A DNA stretch of 64,000 bases from Bacteroidales bacterium. Lineage in GTDB: Bacteria > Bacteroidota > Bacteroidia > Bacteroidales > FEN-979. Shown piece after piece: positions 17,674 through 26,990 of this stretch. A program made the translations under genes and the position numbers. The first letter of the stretch is position 1. Each line of letters begins with the position of its first letter. The stretch is taken from the NCBI GenBank assembly GCA_023231005.1, contig JALNWG010000012.1:19356-83355 (forward strand), given 5' to 3'. The notes beneath the pieces were generated by a model. It was not told the origin of the DNA and did not search any database. It was given only the letters and a program-made list of their open reading frames with translations.

Positions 17674-18879
17674 ATGAATTTATTTTATTCAATTATAAAT
17701 ATAGTTCAACTCATATTTCTTGTCTATTTCACTGGATCAATCGCATATCTGTTGATATTTGCAGTTGCCGGGTGCTTTAAGAGAGATGATATTCAATATA
17801 TTACATTACAAAAAAGGAATATCGCGATTATCATCCCAGCATTTAAGGAAGATGCGGTGATCATTGAGGTGATTGAATCTGCTTTGAAGCAAAACTATCC
17901 CGCTTCATCTTACCAAATCATCCTGATTGCCGATTCTTTTAAACAGGAAACTTTGAATGTAATTCGTTCCTTGCCAATTACACTCGTTGAAGTTGCTTTC
18001 GATTTCAGCACAAAGGCAAAATCGCTGCAAGTTGCACTTAATTATCTTCCTGATAACACAGACCTTGTATTGATCCTAGATGCAGATAATATAATGGAAG
18101 AAAATTTTTTAAATAAAATTAATAGTGCGGCTGAATCTTCTTATAAAATAATTCAATGTCACAGGATTGCTAAAAACACCAATACGTCCTTTGCCGTGCT
18201 TGATGCGATCAGTGAGGAAATCAATAACAATATCTTCAGAAGTGGTCACACCGCACTTGGAGTATCATCTGCTTTGATCGGTTCAGCTATGGTTTTTAAT
18301 ATCGAGATGTTTCGGAAGTACATCCCTAAACTCAATGCTATTGGCGGATTTGATAAAGAACTCGAACTCATGATATTGAGGGACAAAGTAAAGATCCAAT
18401 ATCTGAAGAATGCCTACGTGTTCGATGAAAAAGTTCAGAATGCCAATGTTTTTTATAAACAACGTAAACGATGGATCTATTCACAGTTTTACTTCTTTGG
18501 GAGGGACTTCCTTCTATCAATCTATCATCTTTTCACTCACCGTAATTTTGATTACTTTGATAAAACCCTTCAATTTTCTTTACCCCCACGTCTAATTCTT
18601 CTGGGGACTGTTGGATTTGTGAATATATTAAACCTCTTTTTCATTAATCAACCTTATCAATACTGCTGGTTGGGCCTTTTAATTCTGATCTGTCTGACCT
18701 TGCTTATTTCCATCCCAAGAAAATTTTTTTGTGTTAAAACCCTTAGGGCTTTAATCAATTTGCCAAAAATATTTTTTCTAATGATTCTGATCCTATTGAA
18801 AATCAGAGGAAGTAATAAAGGATTTATACATACAGAACATGATTTTTATAATACTTCCTCAAAAACATACAAATCATGA
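17674..18879 (+). CDS. Membrane family 2 glycosyltransferase with QxxRW motif, copy 2
   Basis: This 401-residue protein shares architecture and sequence with its upstream neighbour: an N-terminal helix, a GT2 domain (IAIIIPAFKEDAVIIEVI, LILDADN, GGFDKELEL, YKQRKRWIYSQ) and C-terminal helices. The tandem pair may work as two synthases of different specificity or as a heteromeric pair. Its stop overlaps the ATG of the following GT4 gene by 4 nt (ATGA), so the two are probably co-translated. Confidence 0.9.
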   Translation: MNLFYSIINIVQLIFLVYFTGSIAYLLIFAVAGCFKRDDIQYITLQKRNIAIIIPAFKEDAVIIEVIESALKQNYPASSYQIILIADSFKQETLNVIRSLPITLVEVAFDFSTKAKSLQVALNYLPDNTDLVLILDADNIMEENFLNKINSAAESSYKIIQCHRIAKNTNTSFAVLDAISEEINNNIFRSGHTALGVSSALIGSAMVFNIEMFRKYIPKLNAIGGFDKELELMILRDKVKIQYLKNAYVFDEKVQNANVFYKQRKRWIYSQFYFFGRDFLLSIYHLFTHRNFDYFDKTLQFSLPPRLILLGTVGFVNILNLFFINQPYQYCWLGLLILICLTLLISIPRKFFCVKTLRALINLPKIFFLMILILLKIRGSNKGFIHTEHDFYNTSSKTYKS

Positions 18880-20018
18880 AAATTGGTATCGAAGGTCAAC
18901 GTTTATTCCGAAAAAAGAAGCATGGAATGGATATGGTTGCTTTGGAATTGGTGAGAAATCTTCAAGAAATCGATCAACAAAATGAATACTTTATCTTTGT
19001 TAAAAATGATGTAAACCGTTGCCTTGAAGAACGCCCAAATTTTCATATTGTTGTAGTTCCATCAGCACCCTACCCTATTTGGGAACAGTTTAGCTTACCT
19101 ATCGCTGTAAGAAAAGCCGGATGCCAACTGTTACATTGCACAAGCAATACTGCTCCAATTTTTACGTCTGTTCCGCTGATCGTAACCCTTCACGACATCA
19201 TTTTTATGGAAAGCCTGAGTTTATTAAAAAAAGGGTTTTCTGCTTATCAGAAATTCGGAAATATGTACCGGCGGTTTGTTGTACCTCTTGTGGTAAAAAA
19301 AAGCAAACAGATTATTACAGTTTCGGAATTTGAAAAAAAAAGAATTGGTGATTTCTTTCATATTAAAGATGAGAAGTTGCATGCTATCTATAATGGAGTT
19401 AGTAACCATTTTAAACCCATTGACAACAAGGAAGAGCTGGAAAGGATCAAGGAAAAATACAAGCTCCCTGATAAGTTTTTCTTTTTCTTTGGGAATACCG
19501 ACCCTAAAAAAAATACCGCTGGTGTTCTCAAAGCATTATCACTTTTTCTTCAATCATCTGACAAAAAAATACCGCTAGTGATGCTCGATTTTGACCGGAA
19601 TGAGCTTGATAAAATCGTTGCTAATATAGGTGATGCTGAACTCGAACATTACATCAAATTAATTGGGTATGTGCCAAACGATGAGCTGCCTGCTGTTTAT
19701 TCATTAAGTACGATCTTTCTCTATCCTTCATTACGGGAAAGTTTTGGTATTCCAATGCTGGAGGCAATGGCATGCGGAATTCCCGTTATAACATCAAATA
19801 CAAGCTGTATGCCCGAGGTAGGAGGAACTGCTGCTTTGTTCATTGATCCATTTAAACCAGAAGAAATCGCAGATGCCATTAACAAATTATTATCCGACCA
19901 TAAATTATGTGAAAAAATGATTGTGGCAGGATTTGAAAATGCCCGTAAATTCTCTTGGAAAACAATGGCAGAAAATGTTCTTCACCTATATCAGGATGTT
20001 GAAAATTCGAAATGCTAA
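18876..20018 (+). CDS. Family 4 glycosyltransferase
   Basis: The 380-residue retaining glycosyltransferase has a GT-B fold. The N-terminal domain begins MKIGIEGQRLFRKKKHGMDM, the linker carries FFFFGNTDPKKN (donor domain start), and the C-terminal donor domain has LYPSLRESFGIPMLEAMACGIPVI with the conserved E(x)7E motif. These enzymes transfer hexoses such as mannose or glucose from nucleotide-sugar donors at the cytosolic face. The start overlaps the preceding gene by 4 nt. Confidence 0.93.
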   Translation: MKIGIEGQRLFRKKKHGMDMVALELVRNLQEIDQQNEYFIFVKNDVNRCLEERPNFHIVVVPSAPYPIWEQFSLPIAVRKAGCQLLHCTSNTAPIFTSVPLIVTLHDIIFMESLSLLKKGFSAYQKFGNMYRRFVVPLVVKKSKQIITVSEFEKKRIGDFFHIKDEKLHAIYNGVSNHFKPIDNKEELERIKEKYKLPDKFFFFFGNTDPKKNTAGVLKALSLFLQSSDKKIPLVMLDFDRNELDKIVANIGDAELEHYIKLIGYVPNDELPAVYSLSTIFLYPSLRESFGIPMLEAMACGIPVITSNTSCMPEVGGTAALFIDPFKPEEIADAINKLLSDHKLCEKMIVAGFENARKFSWKTMAENVLHLYQDVENSKC

Positions 20019-20033
20019 CAGAACCAAAATCAA

Positions 20034-21863
20034 ATGGATATTGTAGTTACCGGTCTTCAGGCCTTTGACAATTCAATTGGAAGCAATTGTATCAATCTGG
20101 CGTTAGAATTCTCTAAACATCATCGGGTTCTTTATGTAAACTATCCGGTCGACAGATTAACCATGTTCCGCGAACGGCATGATCCAAAAATGCAAAAACG
20201 GAAAAGAATTTTAAGAGGGGAAATTGAAAATCTTGTAAAAATCAAAGACAATTTCTGGAATCTTTATCCACTGACCATTCTTGAGTCAATCAGTCAGATT
20301 TCAAATAATGCCCTATTTGATTATCTCAATAAGATTAATAATCGCCGTTTTTCCGAACAGATTTTGCTTGCTATCCGGAAATTGGATTTTAAAGATATTA
20401 TACTTTTTAATGATAGTGACATGTTCAGAAGTTTCTATTTGAAAGAGCTTCTGCACCCCAGTCTGTATATTTATTACTCTCGTGATAACCTGATCGCTGT
20501 TAATTGGTGGAAGAAACAAGGCATCCGCCTTGAAGCAGCTTTAATTAAAAAATCTGATTTGGCTGTTGCAAACTCTACATTTCTGGCTAATTATCTAAAA
20601 CAGTTTAATCCCAACTCATTTTATGTTGGCCAAGGTTGCGATGTAAGCACTTTCGATATGCAGTTAATCAAATCGGTTCCTTCCGATATCCAAGGAATTA
20701 CAAGTCCAATCATTGGATACATCGGAGTTCTATATACCTTACGGCTTGATATCAGTATCATTTATTATATAGCCAAACAGCGGCCAAATTGGTCAATTAT
20801 TTTGATCGGCCCCGAAGATGAGAACTTTAAATCGAGTGAATTGCATCATCTCGATAATGTCTATTTTCTCGGAAGTAAAGAACCTATCGAGCTTCCCTCC
20901 TATCTGTCAACCTTTGACGTTGCAATTAATCCTCAGATTCTCAACAAAATAACTATTGGTAATTACCCTAGAAAAATTGATGAATATCTGGCCATGGGGA
21001 AACCAGTTGTGGCAACATTAACCGAAGCTATGAAAGTTTTTGAAGACTATTCATATCTTGCTAATTCTAAAGAGGAATATTTAATGCTTATTGAAAAAGC
21101 TCTTAATGAAAATTCGCCAGATCTTGCAAAAAAACGTGAAGAATTTGCACGAAGTCATACTTGGGAAGCCAACGTAAATGAAATATATAAAGCGATCGAT
21201 CTAGTTAAAAACACTGATCCCTCTCCACAAAATCAAAGTAAAGTCACTTTAATTCAACGTATAAAGTCAAACAAAAAAGTAAAGGAGTTTCTGATTCATT
21301 TGATGACTCCCAGAAATCAAGCCCGCCCACGATATTGGATTAAGCTCCTTGTCAACCCATTTGTACATAAAAAAGGGAAGCGTTCATTAATTCGCAAACA
21401 TACTCGCATGGATGTTTTTCCATGGAATGATTTTATCCTTGGTGATGATTCGACCATTGAAGATTTTTCCACTGTGAATAATGGTGTTGGTCCAGTAATT
21501 ATTGGCAACCACACACGAATCGGACTAAGTAATGTTCTCATTGGCCCTGTGAAAATTGGTAACAATATCATGTTTGCTCAAAACATTGTTCTTTCAGGGC
21601 TTAACCATGGATATGAAGATATCTCAATTCCACCATCTAAACAAAAGACCACAAAGGCCGAAATCGTCGTTGAGGACGATGTTTGGATTGGATCAAATTC
21701 TGTTATTTTAGCCGGTGTGACTATCGGAAAGCATGCTGTAGTTGCAGCTGGCAGTATCGTTACCAAAAATGTCCCTCCTTTCTCAGTTGTTGGCGGAAAC
21801 CCAGCCAAAATATTGAAACAATACAATTGCGGGACAAAAACATGGGAAAGGAAATTATCATGA
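20034..21863 (+). CDS. Glycosyltransferase fused to a left-handed beta-helix acyltransferase
   Basis: The 609-residue protein has two enzymatic halves. Residues 1-385 form a GT-B glycosyltransferase (IIGYIGVLYTLRLDISIIYY, NYPRKIDEYLAMGKPVVAT). Residues about 440-605 form a hexapeptide-repeat acyltransferase of the WcaF/Maa type, with isoleucine-patch repeats (VIIGNHTRIGLSNVLIGPVKIG), the catalytic His525 in SGLNHGYED, and GGNPAKILKQY near the end. The fusion suggests that one polypeptide adds a sugar and O-acetylates it or a neighbouring residue. The stop overlaps the next start as ATGA. Confidence 0.9.
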   Translation: MDIVVTGLQAFDNSIGSNCINLALEFSKHHRVLYVNYPVDRLTMFRERHDPKMQKRKRILRGEIENLVKIKDNFWNLYPLTILESISQISNNALFDYLNKINNRRFSEQILLAIRKLDFKDIILFNDSDMFRSFYLKELLHPSLYIYYSRDNLIAVNWWKKQGIRLEAALIKKSDLAVANSTFLANYLKQFNPNSFYVGQGCDVSTFDMQLIKSVPSDIQGITSPIIGYIGVLYTLRLDISIIYYIAKQRPNWSIILIGPEDENFKSSELHHLDNVYFLGSKEPIELPSYLSTFDVAINPQILNKITIGNYPRKIDEYLAMGKPVVATLTEAMKVFEDYSYLANSKEEYLMLIEKALNENSPDLAKKREEFARSHTWEANVNEIYKAIDLVKNTDPSPQNQSKVTLIQRIKSNKKVKEFLIHLMTPRNQARPRYWIKLLVNPFVHKKGKRSLIRKHTRMDVFPWNDFILGDDSTIEDFSTVNNGVGPVIIGNHTRIGLSNVLIGPVKIGNNIMFAQNIVLSGLNHGYEDISIPPSKQKTTKAEIVVEDDVWIGSNSVILAGVTIGKHAVVAAGSIVTKNVPPFSVVGGNPAKILKQYNCGTKTWERKLS

Positions 21864-23041
21864 TTGAAGTAAAAATTATTTTCTGGGTTTTCTTTTTTCT
21901 GATTTTCTATACTTATCTCGGATATGGAATTTTACTTTATTTTCTTGTCAGGTTAAAAAGGGTATTCGTAATAAAGAAACCCACCCTGATCACGGAAAAA
22001 TTCGAACCTGAGGTAACCTTGTTTGTTACTGCATATAATGAAAAGGATTTCATCGATCTGAAAATGCAAAATACCTTTTCCCTTGATTATCCAAAGGAGA
22101 AGATTAAAAATGTATGGGTGACTGATGGATCTGATGATGGAACGCCAGAAATACTTCGACAATATAAAGATGTTGAAGTGTACCATTTGCCGAAACGTGC
22201 TGGTAAAATTGCAGCAATGAACCGTGGAATCCAATTCGTCAAAACGCCAATTGTTATTTTTTCTGATGGTAATACCCTGTTAGGTAAGGAATCCATCCAG
22301 CGTATTGTAAAACTCTTTGAAGATCCAAAAGTTGGTTGCGTTTCAGGTGAAAAACGGATATTCTCAAAAGATTCTGCAGCTGCAACAGAGGGAATTTATT
22401 GGAAATATGAGTCCTTTTTAAAAAAACTTGACGCACAATTATATTCTGTTGTTGGTGCAGCCGGAGAATTGTTTGCTGTTAGAACAAGCTTATTTCAGAT
22501 CGTTGAACCAGATACTTTACTTGATGATTTTATCATTTCCCTACGTATTGCTCAACAAGGTTACACCATCCAGTATGACCCGGATGCCTATGCCATCGAA
22601 AATCCTTCGGCGAATGTCAGAGAAGAATTAAAACGAAAAATCAGGATTTCAGCTGGTGGCATTCAGTCAATACTTAGATTAAAATCTCTCCTGAATCCTT
22701 TTAAATATGGTTGGCTTTCATTTCAATATGTTTCGCATCGTGTTCTCCGATGGACGCTGGCTCCATTAGGGCTCTTGGTCCTTCTTATCTGTAATTTTCT
22801 GATATCATTACAACAAGGACTTTTCAATTTTTCAAATTATTATACATGGCTTTTGTGGCTCCAGATAACATTCTATATTCTTGCACTGTTAGGCTGGTTC
22901 CTCGAACAAAAAAAAATAACAGTGAAATTGCTATACATACCCTATTATTTCTTCATCATGAATTTAGCGGTATATCTTGGTTTTTTCAGATATATTAAAA
23001 AGCAGCAATCGGTAAATTGGGAACGCGCAAAAAGGGGGTGA
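21860..23041 (+). CDS. Membrane family 2 glycosyltransferase
   Basis: The 393-residue protein starts with a membrane helix (IIFWVFFFLIFYTYLGYGILLYFL). A GT2 domain follows (VTLFVTAYNEKDFIDLKMQN, WVTDGSDDGTPEIL, FSDGNTLL, LDDFIISLRIAQQGY), then three C-terminal helices. It lacks a clear QxxRW motif and has RKIRISAGG instead, as in many non-synthase members. The ATG at 21860 overlaps the upstream TGA. Earlier in-frame starts lie inside the preceding acyltransferase and encode Cys-rich sequence that is a frame shadow. Confidence 0.9.
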   Translation: MIEVKIIFWVFFFLIFYTYLGYGILLYFLVRLKRVFVIKKPTLITEKFEPEVTLFVTAYNEKDFIDLKMQNTFSLDYPKEKIKNVWVTDGSDDGTPEILRQYKDVEVYHLPKRAGKIAAMNRGIQFVKTPIVIFSDGNTLLGKESIQRIVKLFEDPKVGCVSGEKRIFSKDSAAATEGIYWKYESFLKKLDAQLYSVVGAAGELFAVRTSLFQIVEPDTLLDDFIISLRIAQQGYTIQYDPDAYAIENPSANVREELKRKIRISAGGIQSILRLKSLLNPFKYGWLSFQYVSHRVLRWTLAPLGLLVLLICNFLISLQQGLFNFSNYYTWLLWLQITFYILALLGWFLEQKKITVKLLYIPYYFFIMNLAVYLGFFRYIKKQQSVNWERAKRG

Positions 23042-23057
23042 ATAAAACAACCATGCT

Positions 23058-24743
23058 ATGAAAATTTTGAAATTAATAGCTCGTACTCTGGTTTTGATGA
23101 TCCATTTTGTTTTGATCATTTCCTCCATTTATGCTCAACATACATACTGCAAATTAATGATTCCACTTGGAATAAATGATGTTAATGGCAGAACAAATGC
23201 AACCACAATACATCCCGGAGATACAATATGTTTACTTCCAGGCCACAAATCTTATCTGGCTTTATCTTATATTCATGGCACAAAGGATGCTCCTGTTGTT
23301 ATTTGTAATGTTGACGGATTAATATCTATTTCAGGACACTATTTTGGACTCAGAGTTGATTCTTGTTCCCATCTAAAACTGACCGGATCAGGACTGAGCG
23401 GATTAAACTATGGAATTCAAATTTCCGATGTCAAAGGGGCAGGGATTTCTATCGAAAATTTAAGTACCGACATTGAAATTGAACGGGTCGAAGTAGCGAG
23501 GACTCAATTGGTCGGGATATTTGCAAAATCTGATCCTGATTGCGATCTTAAATCAGTCAGAGGTAAATACACGCTTAGGAATTTAATAATTCATGATGAT
23601 TTTTTTCATCATACGGGAATGGAAGGTATGTATATAGGAAGTTCATTTTATGAAGGAAAAACTATAACATGCAACGGAAAAGACACAATTGTTTTACCCC
23701 ATCTTTTAAAAGGTGTAAAAATTTACAATAATATTATTAAAGATACTGGATGGGACGGAATTCAGGTGTCCTGTTCTGATTCCTGTTCCGAGATTCATGA
23801 CAATTCTATTCAAAACGATAGTGATTCGGCTTTTTTTAATCAAATGAGCGGTATTATGATTGGAAAAGGTTCCGTTTGTGATTGCTATAATAATATTATT
23901 CAAAATGGAAAAGGAGATGGAATTGACTTGTTTGGTTTGGGAGGACAGAGAATTTACAACAACCTGATTATCAATCAAGGTAAAACCTACCACCCGGATG
24001 AAAATTACTATCCTTATCTAAAACATGGGATTTATGTAGGGAATCATTCAACCCTTACCGATTCCGGTTTTATTATTTGTTATAATACCATCATATCTCC
24101 CAAAAGTAACGGTATTAAATTTTCAAATCTTACAAGTAAAAACAATCTGATCCCCAATAACCTTATCATCAATCCAGGATTATATGGATCAACTGGAGAT
24201 GAAGCATTTATCAACATAACAGAGCCATCTATTGATGTAGCCGTATATAACAATTATCTCAATAATGACTTCCCCCCTGCTAAGTTTATCAATCCATCCA
24301 CTTATAATTTTGATTTGGAACCCACCTCCCCTGCTGTTAATCATGCTGCCGGTATTGAAGGATTTTCTTTGTCTTTTGATATTTTACACCGAAGTCGACC
24401 TTTTTCCTCACAGAACGATATTGGCGCTTTTGAATGTAACGACTCATCTCTATTCAGTATTCCGGAAAATTTTAAAAAAGAAATCGAATTTAAAGAAATT
24501 TTTCCTAATCCGATTTTTACTTACTTTACAGTGAGCTATTCAATATTTAAAAAATCGAACATTAAAATTAGAATTTATGATATCGGGGGAAAACTGGTAA
24601 TGGAACCGGTTAACATTAATCAATTACCTGGCTTATATGAATATACAATATCAAAAGGAATACTTTTACCAGGAGTTTATACCCTTATCTTTCAAACCGA
24701 CCATGAAATATTTAGTAGAAAAATGATAGTGTTGAATCATTAA
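23058..24743 (+). CDS. Secreted right-handed beta-helix protein with T9SS type A sorting domain
   Basis: The 561-residue protein has a signal peptide (cleavage probably after IYAQ, about residue 26), then repeated short beta-strand turns such as GVKIYNNIIKDTGWDGIQVS and GQRIYNNLIINQGK, the pattern of parallel beta-helix polysaccharide lyases and hydrolases (about residues 60-450). The C-terminal 80 residues (FPNPIFTYFTVSYS...YDIGGKLV...LPGVYTLIF) are a type A T9SS sorting domain, so the protein should cross the outer membrane and may be anchored to the surface. In the EPS locus it could cut or edit the exported glycan. The catalytic residues cannot be assigned by eye. Confidence 0.87.
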   Translation: MKILKLIARTLVLMIHFVLIISSIYAQHTYCKLMIPLGINDVNGRTNATTIHPGDTICLLPGHKSYLALSYIHGTKDAPVVICNVDGLISISGHYFGLRVDSCSHLKLTGSGLSGLNYGIQISDVKGAGISIENLSTDIEIERVEVARTQLVGIFAKSDPDCDLKSVRGKYTLRNLIIHDDFFHHTGMEGMYIGSSFYEGKTITCNGKDTIVLPHLLKGVKIYNNIIKDTGWDGIQVSCSDSCSEIHDNSIQNDSDSAFFNQMSGIMIGKGSVCDCYNNIIQNGKGDGIDLFGLGGQRIYNNLIINQGKTYHPDENYYPYLKHGIYVGNHSTLTDSGFIICYNTIISPKSNGIKFSNLTSKNNLIPNNLIINPGLYGSTGDEAFINITEPSIDVAVYNNYLNNDFPPAKFINPSTYNFDLEPTSPAVNHAAGIEGFSLSFDILHRSRPFSSQNDIGAFECNDSSLFSIPENFKKEIEFKEIFPNPIFTYFTVSYSIFKKSNIKIRIYDIGGKLVMEPVNINQLPGLYEYTISKGILLPGVYTLIFQTDHEIFSRKMIVLNH

Positions 24744-24755
24744 ACCTCATATCCA

Positions 24756-25562
24756 ATGAAATTTCCGTTAAAAAATAGCGTTCCCTTCTGGCTTGGAAGG
24801 AAATTAAGAGGAGGCTACCAAAAGATTCTTGGACTCATGTATAGTGGTGATTTTTACTATTGCCCATACTGCCAAAGAAGCTTTCGTAAATTACTACCGG
24901 GTGGGTATGATATTCCAGTTCTTTATGAGAAGCAGGTAATTGGCGCAGGGTATAGAGAAAATGATGTTTGTCCCCGGTGCTTTTCTCTTGATAGAGACCG
25001 TTTATTATACATATTCCTTGAAGAGGAAACTACAATTTTCACTTCTCCGATTACTCTTTTTCATGTTGCTCCAGAAGGATGCCTAAGATCCCTTCTTTCT
25101 TCACTTCCTAACATAACCTATGTTCCGGGTGTAAAATACCTCGAGGGGTATTATTATAAGCGTCAGATAAATCTTTTAGATATTACAAGTATCCCTTATG
25201 ACAAAGAAGTTTTTGATGTGATTATTTGCAACCATGTACTCGAACATATCCAGAATGATAAACTAGCGATAAGCGAGCTTTATCGTGTACTAAAACCTGG
25301 GGGGTGGGCAATATTACAGGTTCCTATTTCAAAGAACCTCCCTACGACCTTTGAAGACAACTCGGTCACCTCTCCCGAAGACAGAGAACGGGTCTTTGGT
25401 CAGTTTGATCATGTTAGGATTTATGGTCAGGATTATAAAGATCGTTTGGAAAATGCAGGTTTTTCTGTTAGAAAGTTTAACCCAACAATGGAAAATATTT
25501 CTATGGATATCCATAAATATGCCATCAATCCAGAAGAAAATTTGTATATTGCTTATAAATAA
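24756..25562 (+). CDS. SAM-dependent methyltransferase with N-terminal zinc-ribbon-like segment
   Basis: The 268-residue protein has a class I methyltransferase core. FDVIICNHVLEHIQND and ELYRVLKPGGWAILQVP are typical of the Methyltransf_11 group. The N-terminus carries two cysteine pairs (YCPYCQRSF, about residue 32, and VCPRCFSLDRDR, about residue 70) that could bind zinc. Proteins of this kind occur in polysaccharide clusters and may O-methylate sugars. The substrate is unknown. It is transcribed with the beta-helix gene before it and the kinases after it. Confidence 0.85.
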   Translation: MKFPLKNSVPFWLGRKLRGGYQKILGLMYSGDFYYCPYCQRSFRKLLPGGYDIPVLYEKQVIGAGYRENDVCPRCFSLDRDRLLYIFLEEETTIFTSPITLFHVAPEGCLRSLLSSLPNITYVPGVKYLEGYYYKRQINLLDITSIPYDKEVFDVIICNHVLEHIQNDKLAISELYRVLKPGGWAILQVPISKNLPTTFEDNSVTSPEDRERVFGQFDHVRIYGQDYKDRLENAGFSVRKFNPTMENISMDIHKYAINPEENLYIAYK

Positions 25563-25570
25563 TTTTCACG

Positions 25571-26989
25571 ATGACACTTTTCAATAGTATTTGTTTACTC
25601 CTGTTTCTTTTTCTTTTATCATTGCTTTGTTATTGCCAATACCTTATATCAAGGAAAAACAAACAAATTACCTGTCTTCAACGCCAAAAGAAAGATGAAT
25701 TAGAGAAAATCAATAACGAACTTATAACATTAAAAGAGCGTATCAACCAACAAAATAAGGACCAGGAAATATCAATTTACGGTATAACAGGAGAGCGTGA
25801 TAAAAAAGATTTCACATTAAAACGCGCATTGAAAAGATCTGAAGAGGCGAATTTCCTAAAGAATGCTTTTCTATCAAATATAAGTCAGGAGATCCGTACT
25901 CCGTTGAATAACATTATTGGTTTTTCAAGTCTTCTTGAAGCAGAAATTTCCCTTCTTGAAAACAAGGAACTATTTGATTATGCCAAAGCTATCTCAGAAA
26001 GTGGGGACCGACTTCTCCATCTTTTAAATAACATTCTCGACATCAGCAAGTTGGAAGCTAATGACATGCAACTTGTATTGAAACCTAGTAATGTAAATAC
26101 GATAATAGCCAATGCTACCCAGTTGTTCATATTCAAAGCGAATGAACAAAAATTGAAATTAAATCTGATAACCAATGAAATTCCGGATGTTTTGATCGAT
26201 GAAAAAGGATTGACCAAAGTAATTACTGCCATCGTTGATAACGCAATAAAATATACAAAGAACGGATTTATCAATATTTCTACTGAATTTCTTCAAGATA
26301 AAAATGAAATCTCCATTCGAATAAAAGATACCGGCATTGGAATCGACACCTCCTATTTACCATCAATATTTGATCCTTTTCGACAGGATAGTTTAGGATA
26401 TACTACAGAACAACAAGGGGCGGGACTTGGATTACCTCTGGCAAAGAGCATTGTTGACTTAATGCGGGGACGGATTGAAATAGAATCGGCAAAAGGTATT
26501 GGGACGACAGTCACTGTATTTTTTCCATCTGAAAAAACTGTCAAAGAGGATCCTTCAGTAAAAAGAAGCATTGATCAAAAACAAAAATTCAAGTCATTGC
26601 AAGGATTGGAAATATTCATTGTTGAAGATGACCTGATGAATAAAATTGTGTTGTATGAAATGACAAAAAAACTTGGAAATGTTATCACGGCTATAAATGG
26701 AGATGAAACTCTAAAGGTTATTGATCAACAATATAAGGAAGGGCGGATTTTCGACATTATGCTTTTTGATATCAATCTTCCCCCACCTTGGGACGGGATA
26801 AAATTGATGCATGAAGTCAGAAAAAAATGGAAGGAATACCAATCTATTCCTTTTGTGGCACAAACTGCATACGCTATGGCTGGTGATAAAGAAAAACTTT
26901 TAGAAGCTGGTTTTGATGATTATATTTCAAAACCTATTAATCAACAAGAATTATATTCTATTATTAAAAATCAATTGAACAAATTATAA
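25571..26989 (+). CDS. Hybrid histidine kinase-like protein lacking the phosphoacceptor histidine
   Basis: The 472-residue protein has one N-terminal helix (about 5-25), a coiled coil (about 30-65), a HisKA-like dimerisation helix, a HATPase domain and a C-terminal receiver. The H-box reads NISQEIRTPLN: Gln106 (codon CAG) stands where the phosphorylated His should be. ATP-binding boxes look intact (DNAIKYTKNG, IKDTGIGID, IFDPFRQ, GAGLGLPLAKS). The receiver has Asp400 in IMLFDINLP and Lys in YISKPINQQEL. It probably cannot autophosphorylate on its own and may act as a regulator of, or phospho-target for, the adjacent kinase. Confidence 0.92.
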   Translation: MTLFNSICLLLFLFLLSLLCYCQYLISRKNKQITCLQRQKKDELEKINNELITLKERINQQNKDQEISIYGITGERDKKDFTLKRALKRSEEANFLKNAFLSNISQEIRTPLNNIIGFSSLLEAEISLLENKELFDYAKAISESGDRLLHLLNNILDISKLEANDMQLVLKPSNVNTIIANATQLFIFKANEQKLKLNLITNEIPDVLIDEKGLTKVITAIVDNAIKYTKNGFINISTEFLQDKNEISIRIKDTGIGIDTSYLPSIFDPFRQDSLGYTTEQQGAGLGLPLAKSIVDLMRGRIEIESAKGIGTTVTVFFPSEKTVKEDPSVKRSIDQKQKFKSLQGLEIFIVEDDLMNKIVLYEMTKKLGNVITAINGDETLKVIDQQYKEGRIFDIMLFDINLPPPWDGIKLMHEVRKKWKEYQSIPFVAQTAYAMAGDKEKLLEAGFDDYISKPINQQELYSIIKNQLNKL

Positions 26990-26990
26990 T

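Noticed and set aside
21683..21859. Upstream, Cys-rich N-terminal extension of the GT2 gene at 21860
   Set aside because: It is the shifted frame of the acyltransferase coding sequence. The ATGA overlap at 21860 and the following hydrophobic helix mark the real start.
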